Positions 9,184 to 17,757 of a stretch of 64,000 nt of DNA are shown here, piece by piece. The stretch lies in the NCBI RefSeq assembly GCF_016918935.1, contig NZ_JAFFOB010000007.1, positions 248,001 through 312,000 of the forward strand, read 5' to 3'. The notes under the pieces were generated by a model. The model was not told the DNA's origin, made no database searches, and was given only the letters and a program-made list of their open reading frames with translations. The first letter of the stretch is position 1, and each line of letters starts with the position of its first letter. The position numbers and the translations under genes were made by a program. The DNA is from Roseitranquillus sediminis (GTDB taxonomy: Bacteria; Pseudomonadota; Alphaproteobacteria; Rhodobacterales; Rhodobacteraceae).

Positions 9184-9605
9184 GTGCGCGGCTGGAGGGG
9201 CATTGCCTCTGCGGGGCAGTGCTGATCGCGGTCGACAGAATGGCTGGCGGCGCCTATGCCTGCCATTGCAGCATGTGCCGCCGCTGGAGCGGTGCTGCGA
9301 TGTGGGGCTTCGCCACGCCGGCCGACGCCGTCTCCGTCAGCGGCGGCATCGCGCGCTATCGTTCCTCGGCCTTCGCCGAGCGCGCCTGGTGCCCGGAGTG
9401 CGGGACGCATCTCTGGATCCGCGACGACGGCGCCGACTACGAACTGACGCCGGGCCTCTTCGACGACGCGGCGGACATGCCGCTCGACCGCGAGGTCTAT
9501 GCCGATCGGGCCTTCGCCTGCGTACGGCTGGCGGGGGATCACCCCAAGGTGAGCCGCGCCGACTACGAACGTGACAACCCCTTCGTCGAGGGAGACGCGC
9601 CATGA
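9180..9605 (+). CDS. GFA/DUF636 (Mss4-like) zinc-binding protein, copy 2
   Basis: Protein of 141 residues, a diverged paralogue of the preceding gene with the same cysteine layout: GHCLCGAVLI, ACHCSMCRRW and WCPECGTHLWI. The start is GTG at 9180-9182, overlapping the upstream stop (GTGA). Its own stop overlaps the gltB ATG (ATGA at 9602-9605), so translation of the GFA pair and gltB appears coupled. A role in glutamate metabolism is suggested only by position. Confidence 0.88.
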   Translation: MSARLEGHCLCGAVLIAVDRMAGGAYACHCSMCRRWSGAAMWGFATPADAVSVSGGIARYRSSAFAERAWCPECGTHLWIRDDGADYELTPGLFDDAADMPLDREVYADRAFACVRLAGDHPKVSRADYERDNPFVEGDAP

Positions 9606-12600
9606 CCTATGATCAAGCCTGGGCCGCCGAGGAAGAGGCGCGCCGCGCCTGGATGGCGGAGAACTCGCTCTACCGCGCGGATGACGAGCACGCCTCCTGC
9701 GGCGTGGGCCTTGTCGTCTCGATCGACGGCAGTCGCTCGCGCGAGGTGGTGCAGAACGGCATCGACGCGCTGAAGGCGGTCTGGCACCGCGGCGCGGTCG
9801 ACGCCGACGGTCGCACCGGCGACGGCGCGGGCATCCACGTGCAGATCCCGGTCCCGTTCTTCTACGACCAGGTCGAGCGGACCGGGCACAAGCCGCGCAG
9901 CGGCGAACGCATCGCGGTGGGCCAGGTCTTCCTGCCGCGCAACGATTTCGCCGGGCAGGAGACCTGCCGCACGATAGTCGAGACCGAGGTCCTGCGCCTT
10001 GGCTACTACATCTACGGCTGGCGCCACGTGCCGGTGCAGATCGACGTCTTGGGCGAGAAGGCCAACGCGACGCGGCCGGAGATCGAGCAGATCTTGATCT
10101 CGAACGCCAAGGGCGTCGACGAGGAGACGTTCGAGCGCGAGCTCTACGTCATCCGTCGGCGGATCGAGAAGGCGGCCGCGGCTGCGCAGGTGCAGCTCTA
10201 CATCGCTTCGCTGAGCTGCCGGTCGATCATCTACAAGGGCATGATGCTCGCGCAGCACGTGGCCGAGTTCTATCCGGACCTGCAGGACGAGCGGTTCGAG
10301 AGCGCCTTCGCGATCTATCACCAGCGGTACTCCACCAACACATTCCCGCAATGGTGGCTGGCGCAGCCGTTCCGGATGCTGGCGCACAACGGCGAGATCA
10401 ACACGCTGAAGGGCAACATCAACTGGATGAAGAGCCATGAGATCCGCATGGCGTCGTCCACGTTCGGGGAGCTGGCCGAGGACATCAAGCCGATCATCCC
10501 GCAGGGCTCGTCCGACAGCGCGGCGCTCGACTCGGTCTTCGAGGTGCTGGTGCGTGCCGGGCGGACGGCGCCGATGGCCAAGACCATGCTGGTGCCCGAG
10601 AGCTGGTCCAAGCAGGCGCAGGAGCTGCCGCAGGCCTGGCAGGACATGTACGCCTACTGCAACGCGGTGATGGAGCCCTGGGACGGGCCCGCCGCGCTCG
10701 CCATGACCGACGGGCGCTGGGTCTGCGCCGGGCTCGACCGGAACGGGCTCAGGCCGATGCGCTACGTCGTGACGGGCGACGGGCTGCTGATCGCGGGGTC
10801 GGAGGCGGGGATGGTCCCGGTCGACGAGGCGGCGGTGGTCGAGAAGGGGGCGCTGGGGCCGGGTCAGATGATCGCGGTCGACATGGAGGCGAAGGCGCTC
10901 TTCCACGACGTCGAGATCAAGGACAAGCTCGCGGCGGCGCAGCCGTTCGGCGAGTGGGTCGGCAAGATCACCGAACTGGACGACGCGCTGGCGGGCACAA
11001 AGGAAAAGCCGCTCTTCACCGGGCCGGAACTGCGCCGGCGGCAGATCGCGGCGGGCTACACGCTCGAGGAACTCGAGCAGGTGCTGGCGCCGATGGCCGA
11101 GGACGGCAAGGAGATGATCGCCTCAATGGGCGACGACACGCCGTCGGCGGTGCTCTCGGAGCGCTACCGGCCGCTCAGCCACTACTTCCGGCAGAACTTC
11201 AGCCAGGTGACGAACCCGCCGATCGACTCGTTGCGCGAATTCCGCGTGATGAGCCTCAAGACGCGGTTCGGCAACCTCAAGAACGTGCTGGACGAGAGCT
11301 CGGCGCAGACCGAGATCCTGGTGCTCGACAGCCCGTTCGTGGGCAATGCGCAGTTCGACGAGCTCTGCCGCGCCTTCAATGCGCCGATGGTAGAGATCGA
11401 CTGTACCTTTGCGACGGGCGGAAAGCTTGGCGAGGGCTTGCAGCGGATCCGCGCCGAGGCGGAGGACGCGGTCCGCTCCGGCGCCGGGCACATCGTGCTG
11501 ACCGACCAGCACCAGGGCGAGGCCAAGGTGCCGATGCCGATGATCCTGGCGACGTCGGCGGTGCATTCGTGGCTGACCAAGAAGGGGCTGAGGACGTTCT
11601 GCAGCCTCAACGTGCGCTCGGCCGAGTGCATCGACCCGCATTACTTCGCGGTACTGATCGGCTGCGGCGCGACGGTGGTGAACGCCTACCTCGCCGAGGA
11701 TTCCATCGCCGACCGGATCGAGCGGGGGCTGATCGACGGCAGCCTGACCGACGCGATCGGACGCTACCGCGCGGCGATCGACGCGGGGCTGCTGAAGATC
11801 ATGTCCAAGATGGGCATCAGCGTCGTGAGCTCCTACCGCGGCGGCCTCAACTTCGAGGCGGTGGGACTCAGCCGCGCGATGGTGGCGGAGTACTTCCCCG
11901 GGATGCACAGCCGGATCAGCGGCATCGGCATCGCGGGCCTCCAGCGGCAGGTCGAGCGGGTGCATGCGAGCGGCTGGACGGGCGGAGCGGACATCCTGCC
12001 GATCGGCGGCTTCTACAAGGCGCGACGGGCGGGCGAGACCCATGCCTGGAGCGCGCAGGGCATGCACATGATGCAGGCGGCCTGCAACAAGGCTAGCTAT
12101 GAGATCTGGAAGCAGTACTCGGCCGCGATGCGGGCGATGCCGCCGATCCACCTGCGCGACCTGCTGGACATCAAGCCGCTGGGCAACCCGATCCCGATCG
12201 AGGAGGTGGAGAGCATCACCTCGATCCGCAAGCGCTTCGTGACGCCGGGCATGAGCCTCGGCGCGCTGAGCCCCGAGGCGCACAAGACGCTGAACATCGC
12301 GATGAACCGGATCGGCGCGAAATCCGACTCGGGCGAGGGCGGCGAGGATCCGGCGCACTTCCACCCCGACTCGAACGGCGACAACCCGTCCGCCAAGATC
12401 AAGCAGGTGGCGTCGGGCCGCTTCGGCGTGACGGCGGAGTACCTGAACGCCTGCGAGGAGCTGGAGATCAAGGTCGCGCAGGGGGCCAAGCCTGGCGAGG
12501 GCGGCCAGCTGCCCGGCATGAAGGTGACCGAGCTGATCGCCCGGCTCAGGCACTCGACGCCGGGCGTGACGCTGATCTCGCCGCCGCCGCACCACGACAT

Positions 12601-14122
12601 CTACTCGATCGAGGACCTGGCGCAGCTGATCTACGACCTGAAGCAGATCAACCCGCGCGCCAAGGTCACGGTCAAGCTGGTGGCCTCGTCGGGCGTGGGC
12701 ACGATCGCGGCGGGCGTGGCCAAGGCCAAGGCTGACGTGATCCTGATCTCGGGGCACAACGGCGGCACGGGGGCGAGCCCGGCGACGAGCATCAAGTATG
12801 CCGGCCTGCCGTGGGAGATGGGCCTGACCGAGGCGCACCAGGTCCTAGCGATGAACCACCTGCGCGGCCGGATCACGCTCAGGACGGACGGCGGTCTGAG
12901 GACGGGCCGCGACATCGTCATGGCGGCGATGATGGGGGCCGAGGAGTACGGCATCGGCACCGCCGCCCTGATCGCCATGGGATGCATCATGGTGCGCCAG
13001 TGCCAGTCGAACACCTGCCCGGTGGGCGTCTGCACCCAGGACCCGCGCCTGCGCGAGAAATTCACCGGCAACGCGGACAAGGTGGTGAACCTCATCACCT
13101 TCTATGCGCAGGAGGTGCGCGAGATCCTGGCGGAGATCGGGGCGCGGAGCCTCGACGAGGTGATCGGGCGGGCGGACCTGCTGAGCCAAGTCAGCCGCGG
13201 CTCGGCGCATCTCGACGACCTAGACCTGAACCCGCTCCTCATTACGGTCGATGGCGCCAAGGACATCCGCTACGACCGCAACCGAGAGCGCAACGGGGTG
13301 CTCGACACACTCGACGCCGAGATCGTGCGCGACGCCCAGCGCTTCCTCGAGGACGGCGAGAAGATGCAGCTGAGCTATGCGGTGCGGAACACGCTGCGCA
13401 CGATCGGCACGCGGACCTCGAGCCACATCGTCAAGCGGTTCGGGATGCGCAACCAGCTGCAGTCCGACCATCTGCACGTCAAGCTGACGGGCAGCGCGGG
13501 CCAGTCGCTGGGCGCGTTCCTGGCGCCGGGGTTGAAGCTGGAGGTCTCGGGCGACGCCAACGACTATGTCGGCAAGGGCCTGTCGGGCGGCACCATCGTG
13601 GTGCGCCCGCCAATGGCGAGCCCGCTCAACGCGGCCGAGAACACGATCATCGGCAACACCGTACTCTACGGCGCGACGGATGGTTACCTCTTTGCCGCGG
13701 GGCGCGCGGGCGAGCGGTTCGCGGTCCGGAACTCGGGCGCGCGGACGGTGATCGAGGGCTGCGGCTCGAACGGGTGCGAGTACATGACCGGCGGCGTCGC
13801 GGTGATCTTGGGCGAGATCGGGGCGAACTTCGGCGCGGGCATGACCGGTGGCATGGTCTACCTGCACGACCCCGACGGCGATGCGCGGCTCAAGATGAAC
13901 CTCGAGACGCTGGTGACGTGCGCGGTCACGGTGGAGCATTGGCAGGAGCAGCTCTTCGACCTGGTCGAGCGTCACGCGCGCGAGACCAAGAGCCGCAAGG
14001 CCGCGGAGCTGCTGCAGAACTGGGGCGGGGCGCTGCCGCAGTTCCTGCAGGTCTGCCCGAAGGAGATGCTGAACAAGCTCGAGCACCCGTTGCAGGCCGC
14101 GGACACCGCCGAGCGCGCCTGA
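9602..14122 (+). CDS. gltB: Glutamate synthase (NADPH) large subunit GltB
   Basis: Protein of 1506 residues that makes two glutamates from glutamine and 2-oxoglutarate. The class II amidotransferase domain begins at the nucleophile Cys33 (EHASCGVGLVVS), so a propeptide of about 32 residues should be removed. The central and FMN-binding synthase domains follow (SLGALSPEAHKTLNIAMNR, then SGHNGGTGASPATSIK). The 3Fe-4S cysteines lie near residues 1127-1140 (CIMVRQCQSNTCPVGVC). The C-terminal GXGXG beta-helix domain is rich in repeated glycine motifs. Length matches the family. The start overlaps the GFA stop, and a strong hairpin terminator follows. Confidence 0.97.
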   Translation: MTYDQAWAAEEEARRAWMAENSLYRADDEHASCGVGLVVSIDGSRSREVVQNGIDALKAVWHRGAVDADGRTGDGAGIHVQIPVPFFYDQVERTGHKPRSGERIAVGQVFLPRNDFAGQETCRTIVETEVLRLGYYIYGWRHVPVQIDVLGEKANATRPEIEQILISNAKGVDEETFERELYVIRRRIEKAAAAAQVQLYIASLSCRSIIYKGMMLAQHVAEFYPDLQDERFESAFAIYHQRYSTNTFPQWWLAQPFRMLAHNGEINTLKGNINWMKSHEIRMASSTFGELAEDIKPIIPQGSSDSAALDSVFEVLVRAGRTAPMAKTMLVPESWSKQAQELPQAWQDMYAYCNAVMEPWDGPAALAMTDGRWVCAGLDRNGLRPMRYVVTGDGLLIAGSEAGMVPVDEAAVVEKGALGPGQMIAVDMEAKALFHDVEIKDKLAAAQPFGEWVGKITELDDALAGTKEKPLFTGPELRRRQIAAGYTLEELEQVLAPMAEDGKEMIASMGDDTPSAVLSERYRPLSHYFRQNFSQVTNPPIDSLREFRVMSLKTRFGNLKNVLDESSAQTEILVLDSPFVGNAQFDELCRAFNAPMVEIDCTFATGGKLGEGLQRIRAEAEDAVRSGAGHIVLTDQHQGEAKVPMPMILATSAVHSWLTKKGLRTFCSLNVRSAECIDPHYFAVLIGCGATVVNAYLAEDSIADRIERGLIDGSLTDAIGRYRAAIDAGLLKIMSKMGISVVSSYRGGLNFEAVGLSRAMVAEYFPGMHSRISGIGIAGLQRQVERVHASGWTGGADILPIGGFYKARRAGETHAWSAQGMHMMQAACNKASYEIWKQYSAAMRAMPPIHLRDLLDIKPLGNPIPIEEVESITSIRKRFVTPGMSLGALSPEAHKTLNIAMNRIGAKSDSGEGGEDPAHFHPDSNGDNPSAKIKQVASGRFGVTAEYLNACEELEIKVAQGAKPGEGGQLPGMKVTELIARLRHSTPGVTLISPPPHHDIYSIEDLAQLIYDLKQINPRAKVTVKLVASSGVGTIAAGVAKAKADVILISGHNGGTGASPATSIKYAGLPWEMGLTEAHQVLAMNHLRGRITLRTDGGLRTGRDIVMAAMMGAEEYGIGTAALIAMGCIMVRQCQSNTCPVGVCTQDPRLREKFTGNADKVVNLITFYAQEVREILAEIGARSLDEVIGRADLLSQVSRGSAHLDDLDLNPLLITVDGAKDIRYDRNRERNGVLDTLDAEIVRDAQRFLEDGEKMQLSYAVRNTLRTIGTRTSSHIVKRFGMRNQLQSDHLHVKLTGSAGQSLGAFLAPGLKLEVSGDANDYVGKGLSGGTIVVRPPMASPLNAAENTIIGNTVLYGATDGYLFAAGRAGERFAVRNSGARTVIEGCGSNGCEYMTGGVAVILGEIGANFGAGMTGGMVYLHDPDGDARLKMNLETLVTCAVTVEHWQEQLFDLVERHARETKSRKAAELLQNWGGALPQFLQVCPKEMLNKLEHPLQAADTAERA

Positions 14123-14146
14123 CGCCGAACCTATCGCGAGACATGA

Positions 14147-14178
14147 GGCCCGCGCGACGCCATCGCGCGGGCCCTTTC
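14147..14178 (+). terminator. Rho-independent-type terminator after gltB
   Basis: Inverted repeat GGCCCGCGCG (14147-14156) and CGCGCGGGCC (14164-14173), a 10-bp stem with a 7-base loop, followed by CTTTC. It lies 25 bases after the gltB stop and closes the gltD-GFA-GFA-gltB unit. Confidence 0.8.
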
Positions 14179-14286
14179 GTGCGCGGCGGGCCCCTCCGGG
14201 ATTAAGCATGACGATCTTATGTCATATGCGAATCGGGCGGACTCGGTTAATGATCTGTTAAGAAGCACATTTGTTGGATTCTGTTC

Positions 14287-14940
14287 ATGCGTATTCTGGT
14301 TTGTGCGTTCGCGCTCGTCGCAGCCTCTATCGGCGCGACCAGTGTTCATTCAGCCACCATGACCTACTCCTTCATCAGCGAGCGTCTTGCCCTCGTCGAC
14401 GAGGACACGTCCGACCCTTGGGCGAACGAATGGGTCGGCCATGTCCGTGCCCGCTTCAGCGTTTCGGAGCAGGGTTTCGGGCGCAGCCTGCGGGACGCGA
14501 GCTTCAGCCGGACGATCGAATGGTATGACGACAATCACTGGCGCAGCTACGGCTCCGGCGGCCTCGTCGACATGAGCGTGTCGCTCGTCGGCAATGACGA
14601 CTGGCTGCGGGTCTATCCGTGGCGGCCGCGGGTCTGGACCGAACTGTCGTTCACGACCGACGCGTTCTCGAACCTGCTGTCGGTCTTCCTCGATACCCTC
14701 GAGGACTCGCCGGACGTCATGATCGGGATGAACGGCGTCTCGCTCCGCATCGGCGAAGCCTGGTACGAGGGGGCGGGCATCTGGACGACCAGCGGCAACG
14801 CCGGGGCCCAGACGGCCGGCGTCGACATCCTGCCGACGCCGCTGCCCGCCACGCTGCCGCTGCTGGCCGGCGCGCTGGCGGGGCTGGGCTGGCTGCGGCA
14901 TCGCCGAGTCGCGCGAAGTGCGGCTACGGTCGTAGCTTGA
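14287..14940 (+). CDS. Exported xPLPA-CTERM protein, copy 1
   Basis: Secreted protein of 217 residues: signal peptide ending SVHSA (about residue 22), a beta-rich middle of unknown fold, and a C-terminal sorting tag. The tag starts TPLPATLPLLAGALAGLGWL and ends with the basic stretch RHRR. This is the tripartite VPLPA-CTERM arrangement (motif, membrane helix, arginines) handled by exosortase XrtD-type enzymes, with T in place of V. Such proteins are thought to be surface-attached or tied to exopolysaccharide. The body is not recognised. A paralogue follows at 14993. No exosortase is in the window. Confidence 0.82.
   Translation: MRILVCAFALVAASIGATSVHSATMTYSFISERLALVDEDTSDPWANEWVGHVRARFSVSEQGFGRSLRDASFSRTIEWYDDNHWRSYGSGGLVDMSVSLVGNDDWLRVYPWRPRVWTELSFTTDAFSNLLSVFLDTLEDSPDVMIGMNGVSLRIGEAWYEGAGIWTTSGNAGAQTAGVDILPTPLPATLPLLAGALAGLGWLRHRRVARSAATVVA
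14839..14898 (+). repeat. Duplicated sorting-tag sequence, copy A
   Basis: Sixty bases encoding the PLPA-CTERM tag of the first protein. They match 15551-15610 at 59 of 60 positions (one C/G difference near the middle), although the rest of the two genes has diverged strongly in both sequence and base composition. Confidence 0.9.
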
Positions 14941-14992
14941 ACGCGCGGCAATAGCCGATACAGTCTTGGCGATGTTCTTCAGAGGTAAATAA

Positions 14993-15637
14993 ATGAACCA
15001 GTGTATTCTGATACTCAGTGTGGCGGCGTCTGTCGTATTCGGTGCTGCGGCACAAGGAGCTGTAATTAGTTATAGCTTTGTCAGCGACCATGTTGTGCAA
15101 ACCGAAGGCGATATCGAATGGAATGGTCGCGTTGTCGCGGGGTTTACCGTCGATGAAGCAATCTATGGCGGCAGTTTTCGCTCGACCTCATTCTGGTACA
15201 ACATTGGCGGTCCCTATGCCTACAGGTACGAGTATGAGTACGCTGGCGATGGTGGCGTAACCAGCATGAATATGGGCTTTACTGATCTTCCATATGATGC
15301 CGGTGACAGCTGGTCCTGGTTCTCCACCTCCGAGCCGCGCATTGAGACGCATCTATCTTTCTCTACGAGTGAAGACTACAACCTTGATTACATCAGCTTC
15401 TATTTCGAGGACAATTTCCCTACGATCGAAATCAATAGTGATAGCGTCCTTGTGAGGATGTCCAGTGAGGATGTCTACACTGCCGCCGGAAGCTGGAGGC
15501 TCGATAAGATCACCGGCGGCGAGTGGAATCCCGGCGACTCCGCAATTATACCGCTGCCCGCCACGCTGCCGCTGCTGGCGGGCGCGCTGGCGGGGCTGGG
15601 CTGGCTGCGGCGGAGAGGGCGTCGCGCGAGCGCTTGA
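14993..15637 (+). CDS. Exported xPLPA-CTERM protein, copy 2
   Basis: Protein of 214 residues, paralogous to the preceding gene: both begin the mature part with a YSF(I/V)S-type strand after the signal peptide (here AAAQGAVISYSFVSD), and have similar length. The sorting tag is IPLPATLPLLAGALAGLGWL plus RRRGRR. The body is clearly lower in GC and rich in aromatic residues (for example AYRYEYEYAGDGG), unlike copy 1. The tag DNA, however, is almost identical to that of copy 1. Function of the body is unknown; surface display through an exosortase is inferred from the tag. Confidence 0.82.
   Translation: MNQCILILSVAASVVFGAAAQGAVISYSFVSDHVVQTEGDIEWNGRVVAGFTVDEAIYGGSFRSTSFWYNIGGPYAYRYEYEYAGDGGVTSMNMGFTDLPYDAGDSWSWFSTSEPRIETHLSFSTSEDYNLDYISFYFEDNFPTIEINSDSVLVRMSSEDVYTAAGSWRLDKITGGEWNPGDSAIIPLPATLPLLAGALAGLGWLRRRGRRASA
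15551..15610 (+). repeat. Duplicated sorting-tag sequence, copy B
   Basis: Second copy of the 60-base tag-coding sequence (59 of 60 identical to 14839-14898), inside the second xPLPA-CTERM gene. It stands out as GC-rich at the end of a lower-GC gene. Confidence 0.9.
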
Positions 15638-15687
15638 CCTCCGCCGCGGGGTGGCGGCATCAGTCGCCGGTGGCACGTCGAGAGAAA

Positions 15688-16377
15688 ATGCAGGGAAGGC
15701 CCGCACCGCGGGCCTTTCGTCCGTTGAGGGCCCTGGGCTGGGCGCTCCTCGGCCTTGCGGCGCTGGCGTTCGTGCTGGTGCTCCTCTTCGCCGTGGTGGC
15801 GCCGCCCGTCACGCCGACGATGCTGGCCGAGCGGTCGCGGCTGGGCGGGATCCGTCACGAGTGGGTGCCGATCGAGGACGTGGCGCCGGTGATGGCGCGG
15901 GCGGTGGTCGCGGCGGAAGACGCGAACTACTGCCTGCACTGGGGCTTCGACATGGCGGCGATCCGGCTGGCGATCGCCGAGGGCGGACAGCGCGGCGCCT
16001 CGACGCTGAGCCAGCAGACGGTCAAGAACGTCTTCCTCTGGCAGGGCCGGTCGTGGCCGCGCAAGGCGCTGGAGGCGCTCCTGACGCCGCTGGCCGAGTC
16101 GGTCTGGTCGAAGCGGCGGATCCTCGAGGTCTACCTCAACGTGGCCGAGATGGGGCCCGGCGTCTTTGGCGTCGAGGCGGCGGCGCGGCACTGGTTCGGC
16201 GTCGGCGCGGGCGACCTGACGCCGGCACAGGCGGCGCGGATCGCGGCGATCCTGCCGGCGCCGCGCGACCGCTCGCCGGCCGAGCCGTCGGGCTTCGTGC
16301 GGCAGAGGGCGGCGGCGATAATGGACGGGGCGGAAACGATCCGCCGGGACGGCCGCGCCGCCTGTTTCCAAGGTTGA
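15688..16377 (+). CDS. mtgA: Monofunctional biosynthetic peptidoglycan transglycosylase MtgA
   Basis: Protein of 229 residues of glycosyltransferase family 51, which polymerises lipid II into glycan strands. One N-terminal membrane anchor (ALGWALLGLAALAFVLVLLF) is followed by the catalytic domain. Its motifs are VVAAEDANYCLHWGFD (catalytic Glu), GASTLSQQTVKNVFLW, RRILEVYLNVAEMGPGVFGVEAAA and AARIAAILPAPRDRSP. The start is uncertain: ATG at 15688 has a GAGAG box, but a terminator-like hairpin lies just after it (15696-15716), so TTG at 15724, right before the anchor, is an alternative. The family assignment is firm. Confidence 0.92.
   Translation: MQGRPAPRAFRPLRALGWALLGLAALAFVLVLLFAVVAPPVTPTMLAERSRLGGIRHEWVPIEDVAPVMARAVVAAEDANYCLHWGFDMAAIRLAIAEGGQRGASTLSQQTVKNVFLWQGRSWPRKALEALLTPLAESVWSKRRILEVYLNVAEMGPGVFGVEAAARHWFGVGAGDLTPAQAARIAAILPAPRDRSPAEPSGFVRQRAAAIMDGAETIRRDGRAACFQG
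15696..15717 (+). terminator. Terminator-like hairpin after the second xPLPA-CTERM gene
   Basis: Perfect 9-bp inverted repeat AAGGCCCGC (15696-15704) and GCGGGCCTT (15708-15716) with a 3-base loop, then TTCG. It lies 59 bases after the upstream stop codon and overlaps the first codons of the annotated mtgA frame. Confidence 0.6.
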
Positions 16378-16409
16378 ACAATCCGGCCGGACGCGCCAAG
16401 GAATGGCGG

Positions 16410-17075
16410 ATGGTCCGGCTCTATCACGTCCCGCTCTCGCCCTTCTGCCGCAAGGTCCGTCTCTGCCTCGCGGAGAAGCGGATCGAGGTCGATCTGGTAG
16501 AGGAGCGCTACTGGGAGCGCGACCCGGACTTCATGCGCCGCAGCCCCGCCGGCAAGGTGCCCGTCCTCAAGATGGACGACCGCACCATGACCGAGAGCGC
16601 GGCGATCTGCGAGTATGTGGAGGAGGTGCATCCGACACCGCCACTGATCCCGCAGGACCCCGGCGGGCGCTACGAGGTGCGGCGGCTGGTCTCGTTCTTC
16701 GACGACACGTTCCACCAGCAGGTTACGGCCAAGCTGCTCTACGAGCGGGTCAACAAGAAGATCACCGGGCAAGGCTATCCCGACTCGGGCAACGTCAAGT
16801 CGGGGGCGCGCGCCATCAAGCACTACCTCGACCTGATGGAGGCGCTGCTCGACGACCGGCGCTGGCTTGCGGGCGACGCGATGACCCTGGCCGACTTCGC
16901 GGCGGCAGCGCACCTCTCCGCCCTCGACTACATCAGCGACGTGGACTGGGACCGGGTGTCGAATGTCCGCGACTGGTATGCCAAGATCAAGTCGCGCCCG
17001 GCCTTCCGCGGGCTCCTGGCGGACAACGTCCCGGGCTTTCCCCCGCCCCCGCACTACGCCGACCTGGATTTCTGA
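16410..17075 (+). CDS. fzlA: GST-fold protein, probable FtsZ-binding division protein FzlA
   Basis: Protein of 221 residues with a glutathione S-transferase fold: N-terminal thioredoxin-like domain (VPLSPFCRKVRLCLAEKR, then GKVPVLKMDDRTMTESAAICEYVEE) and an all-helical C-terminal domain. The C-terminal tail PPPHYADLDF, as I recall it, matches the conserved end of alphaproteobacterial FzlA, which binds curved FtsZ filaments and links them to constriction in Caulobacter. The ATG at 16410 gives the expected family start. It follows mtgA closely, which fits a cell-wall and division theme. An ordinary glutathione transferase remains possible. Confidence 0.75.
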   Translation: MVRLYHVPLSPFCRKVRLCLAEKRIEVDLVEERYWERDPDFMRRSPAGKVPVLKMDDRTMTESAAICEYVEEVHPTPPLIPQDPGGRYEVRRLVSFFDDTFHQQVTAKLLYERVNKKITGQGYPDSGNVKSGARAIKHYLDLMEALLDDRRWLAGDAMTLADFAAAAHLSALDYISDVDWDRVSNVRDWYAKIKSRPAFRGLLADNVPGFPPPPHYADLDF

Positions 17076-17757
17076 GGCGGCTTGCGCCGGCGGGGGCCAT
17101 TTACCTCCGTGCTGACGGACACAGGCTGTTGCGGTTCGAGTCGCGGCGATCTCACGCGGCGAGCTTTCTTGAGCCCTGAGTGCGGATGGAAACTGTCGTG
17201 ATCGGTGACCCGTCCGCCGACGTGGTCGAGGACAGCAGCTGAGGGGGTGTTAAAGGAGCCAGATCAGCGATCTTCTCGATCCCGCTCGGGCGCGCTGCCC
17301 TTTGGGAGCAGGTGCAGTAGCGCGATGCCCGTCCGGGGCGCTGTCTATGCTCGCGTCGCTGTCCGCTGTCGATTTGGGGGTCGACTTCCAGCAGCGCGTT
17401 GTTGTCGCGGCGACCTGCTCCTTCGGCCATCGTTGAACCCGGTTCGGTCCAGGTCGCAGCTCGAATCTCTATCGAAGGCCGGCGATGGCCGCCCGCTGCG
17501 CTACGCCCATGGCCTCGCGCACGGCCTTCTAAACCGCCCAACGGCCACAGCTGCTGTCCTGAGGATGTGGACGCTCCACCAGATCCCGGCGGTCATCCAC
17601 ACGCCGCGCTCCGCGTCGCCCACGGGCAAAGGGACTCGATCCGTCTCCATTCCTAATCGCTTAGCCGGAACAGGCGCCGACCCATGATCCACCTCCTCGT
17701 CCAAGGTTGTGCATCACGCTTCAGCTAGCAGCGGAATTCTCTGGTTGGGTCTACGCC
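17076..17757. other. Gap with transposase debris, otherwise no gene seen
   Basis: About 680 bases between fzlA and the end of hemW. Apart from the IS5-type remnant at about 17500-17685 I see no intact gene. A minus-strand frame of 129 codons over 17152-17541 lacks recognisable motifs. No clean terminal inverted repeats or target duplication were found. Confidence 0.45.
17500..17685 (-). pseudogene. Remnant of an IS5-family (IS427-like) transposase OrfA
   Basis: Reading leftward from ATG 17683-17685: MGRRLFRLSD, a stop, then EWRRIESLCPWA, resembling the N-terminus of IS427-type OrfA. A second frame gives VDDRR (17586-17600), where the family has the conserved PRVDDRRV. A third gives SVHILR, corresponding to the following IVHVLR-like stretch. 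Several stops and frame changes are needed, so the element is inactive. The assignment rests on short motif matches in the expected order. Confidence 0.5.

Noticed and set aside
11123-12838. 571-codon minus-strand frame inside gltB
   Set aside because: Low-complexity Arg/His/Leu/Ala composition without motifs. gltB on the other strand is fully conserved through this stretch, including its FMN domain.
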